Shown: positions 59,520 through 64,000 of the stretch, piece by piece
Position numbering within the stretch: position 1 is the stretch's first letter
Layout: each line of letters begins with the position of its first letter
Source of the DNA: Chlorobium sp.
GTDB lineage: Bacteria; Bacteroidota; Chlorobiia; Chlorobiales; Chlorobiaceae
Length of the DNA: 64,000 nt
Assembly: GCA_005843825.1 (NCBI GenBank)
Contig: SZXX01000016.1
Location: forward strand, 58,364-122,363
Reading direction: 5' to 3'
Position numbers and translations under genes: made by a program
Notes under the pieces: model-generated
What the model was told of the DNA's origin: nothing
Databases searched by the model: none
What the model saw: the letters and a program-made list of their open reading frames with translations, nothing else

Positions 59520-60995
59520 ATGGGCAAAGTTAAGGGTTTTATGGAGTACCAGAGAGCATTGCCTGCAGACAGGGAGCCTCTCGAAAGAATAAAAGATTGG
59601 CAGGAGTTTCATAAGGAAATGCCTCAATCTGAGTTGCAGAACCAGGGTGCACGCTGTATGGATTGCGGTACGCCTTACTGCCATACAGGGTTTATGCTCA
59701 GCGGGATGACAAGCGGATGCCCGATCCACAATCTTATTCCCGAATGGAATGACTACGTCTATAAAGGATTCTGGCATGAGGCTTATGACCGGTTGATGAA
59801 AACCAACAACTTTCCGGAGTTTACCGGAAGGGTCTGTCCTGCTCCATGCGAGGGCTCCTGTGTGCTTGGGATTATTGACCCTCCAGTGACTATAAAGAAC
59901 ATAGAGTACTCGATTATCGAGCATGCGTTTGCTGAAGGGTGGGTTGAGCCGAAAACAATTGCCTATAGAACGGGTAAAAGGATCGCTGTTGTCGGATCGG
60001 GTCCGTCAGGACTTGCCTGTGCAGACCAGCTGAACAAAGCCGGACACAGTGTAACCGTTTTCGAGCGTGACGACCGTATCGGCGGACTCATGATGTTCGG
60101 TATTCCCAACATGAAGCTTGACAAGAAGCTTGTTGTTGAGCGACGTATTGATCTGATGAGAAGAGAGGGAGTCATTTTCATGGAAAGCACGGAGGTTGGT
60201 GTCGATTATCCGGCCGACAAGCTGCTCGAAGAGTTTGATGCAGTGGTGCTCTGTACAGGTGCCACAAGGCCCCGCGACCTTTCTGCCGAAGGGCGGGAAT
60301 TTTCAGGCATCCATTTTGCAATGGATTTTCTCCGCTCAAGCACCAAAGCACTGCTTGACGGGAATGCACCGGTTCTTTCTGCTGCAGGAAAAAATGTTGT
60401 TGTTATAGGAGGTGGAGATACCGGTACAGACTGTGTCGCCACATCCTTGCGCCAGGGCTGCAGGAGCGTCATACAGCTCGAAATTATGCCCAAACCGCCA
60501 CTCGATCGTCAGCTCGACAATCCATGGCCTGAATGGCCGAAAACCTTCAAGGTCGATTACGGGCAGGAGGAAGCTGCGCTTGTACAGGGTGACGATCCAA
60601 GAAAGTATTCCATGATGACCAAAAAGTTTCTCGCCGACGAAAAGGGCGCGCTGAAATCGGTTGAGGTTTCCCAGGTGGAGTGGGTTAAAACTGATGGACG
60701 GTATTCTCCTCTCCCTGTTGCAGGTACTGAACAGGTTATTCCTGCCGAGCTTGTGCTCCTTGCCATGGGCTTTATCGGGCCGGACGAGCATCTTCTGCAG
60801 CAGCTTCAGGTTACACAGGATGAACGCTCTAACATCAAAGCGACTGACAAAAAGTTTCTCACCAACCGTGAGCGCATCTTTGCTGCCGGCGATGCCCGTC
60901 GTGGCCAAAGTCTTGTGGTCTGGGCCATTCAAGAGGGACGTTCAGCCGCCCGTGAGTGTGACCGGTTTTTGATGGGTGAAACCAGTCTCCCCTAA
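59520..60995 (+). CDS. gltD: Glutamate synthase small subunit
   Basis: GltD oxidises NAD(P)H and passes electrons to GltB through FAD and Fe-S centres. The 491 residues contain N-terminal Fe-S cysteines (C46, C49, C54, C67; then C106, C110, C114 in CPAPCEGSC), the FAD motif [15 protein letters not shown] (about 155-169), the NAD(P) motif [16 protein letters not shown] and the C-terminal [17 protein letters not shown]. Length is normal. It lies 50 bp after gltB, forming a gltBD operon. Confidence 0.96.
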   Translation: MGKVKGFMEYQRALPADREPLERIKDWQEFHKEMPQSELQNQGARCMDCGTPYCHTGFMLSGMTSGCPIHNLIPEWNDYVYKGFWHEAYDRLMKTNNFPEFTGRVCPAPCEGSCVLGIIDPPVTIKNIEYSIIEHAFAEGWVEPKTIAYRTGKRIAVVGSGPSGLACADQLNKAGHSVTVFERDDRIGGLMMFGIPNMKLDKKLVVERRIDLMRREGVIFMESTEVGVDYPADKLLEEFDAVVLCTGATRPRDLSAEGREFSGIHFAMDFLRSSTKALLDGNAPVLSAAGKNVVVIGGGDTGTDCVATSLRQGCRSVIQLEIMPKPPLDRQLDNPWPEWPKTFKVDYGQEEAALVQGDDPRKYSMMTKKFLADEKGALKSVEVSQVEWVKTDGRYSPLPVAGTEQVIPAELVLLAMGFIGPDEHLLQQLQVTQDERSNIKATDKKFLTNRERIFAAGDARRGQSLVVWAIQEGRSAARECDRFLMGETSLP

Positions 60996-61061
60996 ACGAT
61001 TGAGGGAGTTTATACGTTATAGCCCGTACATCATTGAATTTATTCTTAATCAGGTAGGCTT

Positions 61062-61331
61062 ATGGAACAGCAGAAACTCAGGGAACTCCTCGAAACGCTT
61101 CACCGGGAGCTTGAACAGGTTGATTCCGTTGATAAAACCACAGTAGAGGTTTTAACGAACCTCCGTGAAGATATAAGCAAGCTTGTAACTGAAGACGGTG
61201 GTGCTGTTCAGGAAAACGAATCTCTTATGGAACGCATGAGCGAGGCTGTTGATCATTTTGAGGCCGGCCATCCCAAATTGAGTATGGCCATTCAGCATGT
61301 GCTGGATAGTCTGGCAAATATGGGATTTTAA
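61062..61331 (+). CDS. DUF4404 family protein
   Basis: An 89-residue helical, acidic protein: LRELLETLHRELEQVDSVD, a middle amphipathic helix (VLTNLREDISKLV) and the conserved end FEAGHPKLSMAIQHVLDSLANMGF, the DUF4404 signature. The fold is probably a short coiled-coil bundle; function unknown. It lies 66 bp after gltD and 39 bp before clpX on the same strand. Confidence 0.82.
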   Translation: MEQQKLRELLETLHRELEQVDSVDKTTVEVLTNLREDISKLVTEDGGAVQENESLMERMSEAVDHFEAGHPKLSMAIQHVLDSLANMGF

Positions 61332-61370
61332 AGAACTGCATTATTAACATATTGAAGGCTCGAGTGTTTC

Positions 61371-62684
61371 ATGACAAGAGAAACGGGAAAAGGTAAAACA
61401 AGGGGTGGTAACGGTAACAGCACCGATCAGGTTTTCTGTTCATTCTGCGGAAGAAGTGCTCAGGAGTCCTCCAGCATGGTTGCCGGTCCGAGAGCATTTA
61501 TCTGCGACCGTTGCATTAAAACATCCTATGAGATCCTGCGCAAGGAGCTCAGTGCCATACAGCAGCCTGAGCGACCTTCAGAAAAGCCGTTTCAGCCACG
61601 CCTGGTAAGCCCGAAAGCTATCATGGACTCTCTCGACCAGTATGTTGTCGGTCAGGAGATTGCCAAAAAGTCGCTTTCGGTAGCAGTGTACAATCATTAT
61701 AAAAGGATTGAATCGCAGGAATGGACGCGCGATGACGATGGCGTTGTGATTGAAAAGAGCAATATTCTTCTTATCGGCCCTACCGGCACGGGAAAAACTC
61801 TCCTTGCCCAGACGCTTGCCAATCTGCTCGAAGTTCCGTTTTCAATTGTTGACGCTACTTCGTTGACTGAAGCCGGGTATGTAGGTGACGATGTTGAAAC
61901 CATTCTTGCCCGTCTGCTTCACGCTTCTGATTTTAATCTTGAGCGTGCCGAGCGCGGTATTATCTATGTTGACGAAATTGACAAAATTGCCCGTAAATCT
62001 GCCAATGTCTCCATTACCCGCGATGTTTCCGGCGAGGGAGTCCAGCAGGCCCTTCTGAAAATACTTGAAGGTGCTGTTGTTGGCGTTCCGCCTAAAGGTG
62101 GTCGCAAGCACCCGGAGCAGCAGTTGATCAATATCAATACCAAGAACATTCTCTTTATCTGCGGTGGTGCCTTTGAAGGCCTCGACCGCCTGATTGCAAA
62201 AAGAGTTTCAAAATCCTCAATGGGTTTTGGTGCTAAGGTCAAGCATGGTCAAACAGGCTACGATCCTGAAATCCTCAAGCTTGTCATGCAGGATGATCTG
62301 CACGAGTATGGACTGATTCCAGAATTCATAGGTCGTCTGCCTGTCATTTCCACTCTTGATATGCTTGATGCGAAGGCATTACGCAACATCCTTGTGGAAC
62401 CTAAAAACGCCATTACCAAGCAGTACAAGAAGCTGTTTGAAATGGATGATGTTGATCTTGAGTTTACCGAAGAGGCTCTTGACAAAGTAGTCGCCATTGC
62501 CATTGAACGCGGCACAGGGGCTAGGGCATTGCGTTCGGTTCTTGAAAATGTAATGATCGACATTATGTTTGATCTTCCATCGATGAAAGGTATCCATAAA
62601 TGCGTCATTACGGCCGATACAATCGAGAATAAAGCAGCTCCGGAGTACGTTTCAGGCACGAGGACTCAGAAAAAAACCGCATAA
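61371..62684 (+). CDS. clpX: ATP-dependent Clp protease ATPase subunit ClpX
   Basis: ClpX unfolds tagged proteins and feeds them to ClpP. The 437 residues contain the zinc-binding domain (C23, C26, C45, C48), Walker A GPTGTGKT (136-143), Walker [14 protein letters not shown], the pore loop region (GYVGDDVE), [18 protein letters not shown] and the C-terminal sensor 2 GARALRS. Length is normal for ClpX. clpP is not adjacent. A probable terminator follows. Confidence 0.97.
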   Translation: MTRETGKGKTRGGNGNSTDQVFCSFCGRSAQESSSMVAGPRAFICDRCIKTSYEILRKELSAIQQPERPSEKPFQPRLVSPKAIMDSLDQYVVGQEIAKKSLSVAVYNHYKRIESQEWTRDDDGVVIEKSNILLIGPTGTGKTLLAQTLANLLEVPFSIVDATSLTEAGYVGDDVETILARLLHASDFNLERAERGIIYVDEIDKIARKSANVSITRDVSGEGVQQALLKILEGAVVGVPPKGGRKHPEQQLININTKNILFICGGAFEGLDRLIAKRVSKSSMGFGAKVKHGQTGYDPEILKLVMQDDLHEYGLIPEFIGRLPVISTLDMLDAKALRNILVEPKNAITKQYKKLFEMDDVDLEFTEEALDKVVAIAIERGTGARALRSVLENVMIDIMFDLPSMKGIHKCVITADTIENKAAPEYVSGTRTQKKTA

Positions 62685-62686
62685 TC

Positions 62687-62718
62687 TGCAAAACAGGGGC
62701 AGTCGCCCTTTGCATTTT
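62687..62718 (+). terminator. Probable terminator of clpX
   Basis: A stem TGCAAA...GGGC / GCCC-TTTGCA with a 4-nt bulge on the 5' arm and AGTC loop (62687-62714) is followed by TTTTAT, directly after the clpX stop. Confidence 0.55.
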
Positions 62719-62737
62719 ATAAATGATATTCTATATT
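62710..62737 (+). promoter_or_regulatory. Probable promoter of tRNA-Val
   Basis: A -35-like TTGCAT (62710-62715) and a -10-like TATATT (62732-62737) with 16-bp spacing lie 16 bases before the tRNA 5' end. The -35 overlaps the clpX terminator stem. Confidence 0.4.
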
Positions 62738-62753
62738 TCGACCCATTCGAGAG

Positions 62754-62827
62754 GGACGATTAGCTCAGTTGGTTAGAGCGCTACATTGACACTGTAGAGG
62801 TCAGTGGTTCGAATCCACTATCGTCCA
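62754..62827 (+). tRNA. tRNA-Val (anticodon GAC)
   Basis: A 74-nt cloverleaf with acceptor stem GGACGAT/ATCGTCC, D-arm GCTCAGTTGGTTAGAGC, anticodon stem CTACA/TGTAG with loop TTGACAC (anticodon GAC) and T-arm AGTGGTTCGAATCCACT. The 3' CCA is not encoded. It decodes GUC and GUU valine codons. Confidence 0.95.
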
Positions 62828-62842
62828 CATCACACACACACT

Positions 62843-62880
62843 AAAGGCCTGCAAAGATATGACGTTGCGGGCTTTTTTTA
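62843..62880 (+). terminator. Terminator after tRNA-Val
   Basis: A stem AAAG-G-CCTGCAA against TTGCGGGCTTT with one G-T wobble is followed by a T run (62873-62879), about 15 bases past the tRNA. Confidence 0.75.
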
Positions 62881-63324
62881 TTTCCCCTATCGAATAATCA
62901 GCACAAAAGAAAGTCTGGAATCATCCCCAGATATTTGGCGAGCATGTGGCAGCCATGTTGGCTGGCGGTCAAAGGTTCATTGATTACTTGGTGTATGTCG
63001 CCATCGCCTATGATGATTTATTTCCTCAGGTTTTCAGCATCTATCATGATTTATGATAAACGTGTAAGTTTGCTGAATATGACGTATATTTCCGAGGTTC
63101 GTAGCATTTAGGAACTTATGGTTCTATGGGGTGTAAGCAGCGTTTTTATACCGGCCCATAAAGACGCTGAAATAAAAAGAGATTTATAGTATAAGTCGCT
63201 GAGAATAAGGAAATTAACAGCGTTTTATATGATTTTGAATTTGCGGCTTATATGGGTTGGAATTAAAAAATCTGCGATATAGGCAGATACATCTAATTAT
63301 TGTTAGCGGAGAAAAGGAAGATAA
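62881..63324. other. Intergenic region between tRNA-Val and HNH gene
   Basis: About 440 bases with no supported gene. A 52-codon open stretch (62898-63056, ...EHVAAMLAGGQRFIDYLVYVA...) lacks a start at its head and matches nothing I know; it could be a gene fragment. GGAGAAAAGGAAGATAA just before 63325 provides the ribosome-binding site of the HNH gene. Confidence 0.5.
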
Positions 63325-63972
63325 ATGGATTGGCAAACAATATTCAAAGAAATCGAAGACAAACTTATGCCCCATTTCCGCTGTGACGTTTGGGAACGAG
63401 GTTTGTACTACTACCTGCTCAGGCACACCCGCATTGCCGGTCTGGACGCCACCACCATTCCGCTCTCTGCCATATCAGGCACGCTCGGATGCTCTGAATC
63501 TCAGGCAAGGAAATCTATCAGGTCACTCGCCGAAAAAGGCTGCATAGAGCTTGAGCAAACGAGAAAAGGACACTATGTCAAAGTCTTCCTCCCTAATGAA
63601 TTGTCCCTACCCTCGGTTCAAGAACAACCTGCCCTCAACATCGAAGAAATCGACTTTTTCAAGAATCGAGAGTATCTTGATGTCTTGCTGAAGAGAGAAC
63701 AGAATCAATGCTTCTATTGTCTTCGTGAGATAAAAGAAGATTCCTGTGAATTGGATCATGTCGTATCCCAGCTCAATGTTGGAGATAACGGATATAGGAA
63801 TATTGTGGCCTCATGCCATCAATGCAATACCAAAAAGCAGGGCGGTAGCGCCGAAGACTTCATCAGACAGCTCTCCCGAAAGAATCTGCTCAGCGAAAAG
63901 GAATTCGAAGGTAGGATACAGGCGCTTGAAGCCCTTAAAGCTGGTCAAATAAAACCTGAGATTAACCGCTAA
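63325..63972 (+). CDS. Winged-helix/HNH endonuclease fusion protein
   Basis: A 215-residue protein. The N-terminal part (about 20-90) looks like a winged helix (IPLSAISGTLGCSESQARKSIRSLAEKGCIELEQ...GHYVKVFLP). The C-terminal part (about 120-185) is an HNH nuclease with zinc cysteines C129, C132, C164 and C167, catalytic H145 (LDHVVSQ) and N159 (RNIVASC). The combination suggests a DNA-binding nuclease of mobile-element or phage type; target unknown. It lies alone behind tRNA-Val. Confidence 0.82.
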   Translation: MDWQTIFKEIEDKLMPHFRCDVWERGLYYYLLRHTRIAGLDATTIPLSAISGTLGCSESQARKSIRSLAEKGCIELEQTRKGHYVKVFLPNELSLPSVQEQPALNIEEIDFFKNREYLDVLLKREQNQCFYCLREIKEDSCELDHVVSQLNVGDNGYRNIVASCHQCNTKKQGGSAEDFIRQLSRKNLLSEKEFEGRIQALEALKAGQIKPEINR

Positions 63973-64000
63973 CAACGCCATCTAGCAGCCTGTCGGATTA

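Noticed and set aside
62898..63056. Open stretch encoding ...GEHVAAMLAGGQRFIDYLVYVAIAYDDLF...
   Set aside because: No start codon at its head, no recognised family and only 52 codons. It may be a fragment, but cannot be supported from sequence alone.
1..64000. CRISPR arrays, biosynthetic clusters, complete insertion sequences, prophage
   Set aside because: No spaced direct repeats, Cas proteins, transposase, integrase or modular synthase genes were found on either strand.

Overview
The window looks like chromosomal DNA of a green sulfur bacterium (Chlorobi; Chlorobium/Pelodictyon-like). The main evidence is a BchG-type (bacterio)chlorophyll synthase among housekeeping genes. Supporting it are a Bacteroidetes/Chlorobi-style DnaG with a degraded zinc ribbon, a CarB split into separate genes, a DUF3098 protein and a GOGAT pair. 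The assignment is inferred from protein features only; no rRNA is present. Almost the whole window is dense core genome.

Layout. 0-2.8 kb (minus): rnhA (cut by the window edge), rpmB, bchG, trpD. 2.9-4.3 kb (plus): M24 aminopeptidase and cutA. 4.4-7.8 kb (minus): holB, ilvE and a phosphofructokinase with PPi-type active-site residues. 8-15 kb: an FtsX-type permease without its ATPase, ispF, a DUF4407 membrane protein, pyrD, alpha-glucan phosphorylase and a metallophosphoesterase. 15.3-18.2 kb (minus): the C-terminal half of carB followed by two diiron four-helix proteins, one of them ferritin. 18.4-21.1 kb (plus): ribBA and glyA. 21.2-22.2 kb: a DUF433/DUF5615 toxin-antitoxin pair and a lone ribbon-helix-helix antitoxin-like gene. 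22.3-24.2 kb: dnaG. 24.4-28.0 kb (plus): exbB-exbD-exbD-tonB plus a secreted CAP-domain protein and a vestige of a second tonB 3' end. 28-32.3 kb (minus): DUF3098, argD, a small membrane protein, type II NADH dehydrogenase, cupin_5 and purE. 32.4-39.1 kb (plus): hemN, a Gfo/Idh/MocA oxidoreductase and a 1260-residue hybrid histidine kinase. 39.1-41.0 kb: an ABC-F ATPase. 41.3-45.5 kb (plus): a TolC/HlyD-adaptor/MacB export operon preceded by two Fur-box-like sites. 45.5-49.5 kb: the most accessory-like part, with a degenerate S24 repressor, a Sel1-repeat protein with an in-frame broken paralogue, an L,D-transpeptidase and AT-rich DNA. 49.5-62.7 kb: sucC, tadA, a putative DUF697 membrane protein, a nitronate-monooxygenase-like enzyme, gpmA, gltB-gltD, DUF4404 and clpX. 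62.75 kb: tRNA-Val(GAC), then a lone winged-helix/HNH endonuclease gene at the right edge.

How the genes work together. The core content covers tetrapyrrole and chlorophyll synthesis (hemN, bchG), ammonium assimilation (gltBD), glycogen and glycolytic flux (glgP, PPi-type pfk, gpmA), amino-acid, purine, pyrimidine, riboflavin and isoprenoid synthesis, iron storage and TonB energisation, and replication and proteolysis (dnaG, holB, clpX).

I did not find a clearly new multi-gene system. The observations most worth following up are sequence-level: a primase without three of four zinc ligands, an adaptor protein with almost no alpha-hairpin in a possibly iron-regulated export operon, a self-cleaving-type repressor lacking its catalytic dyad, and two gene vestiges (tonB and Sel1).
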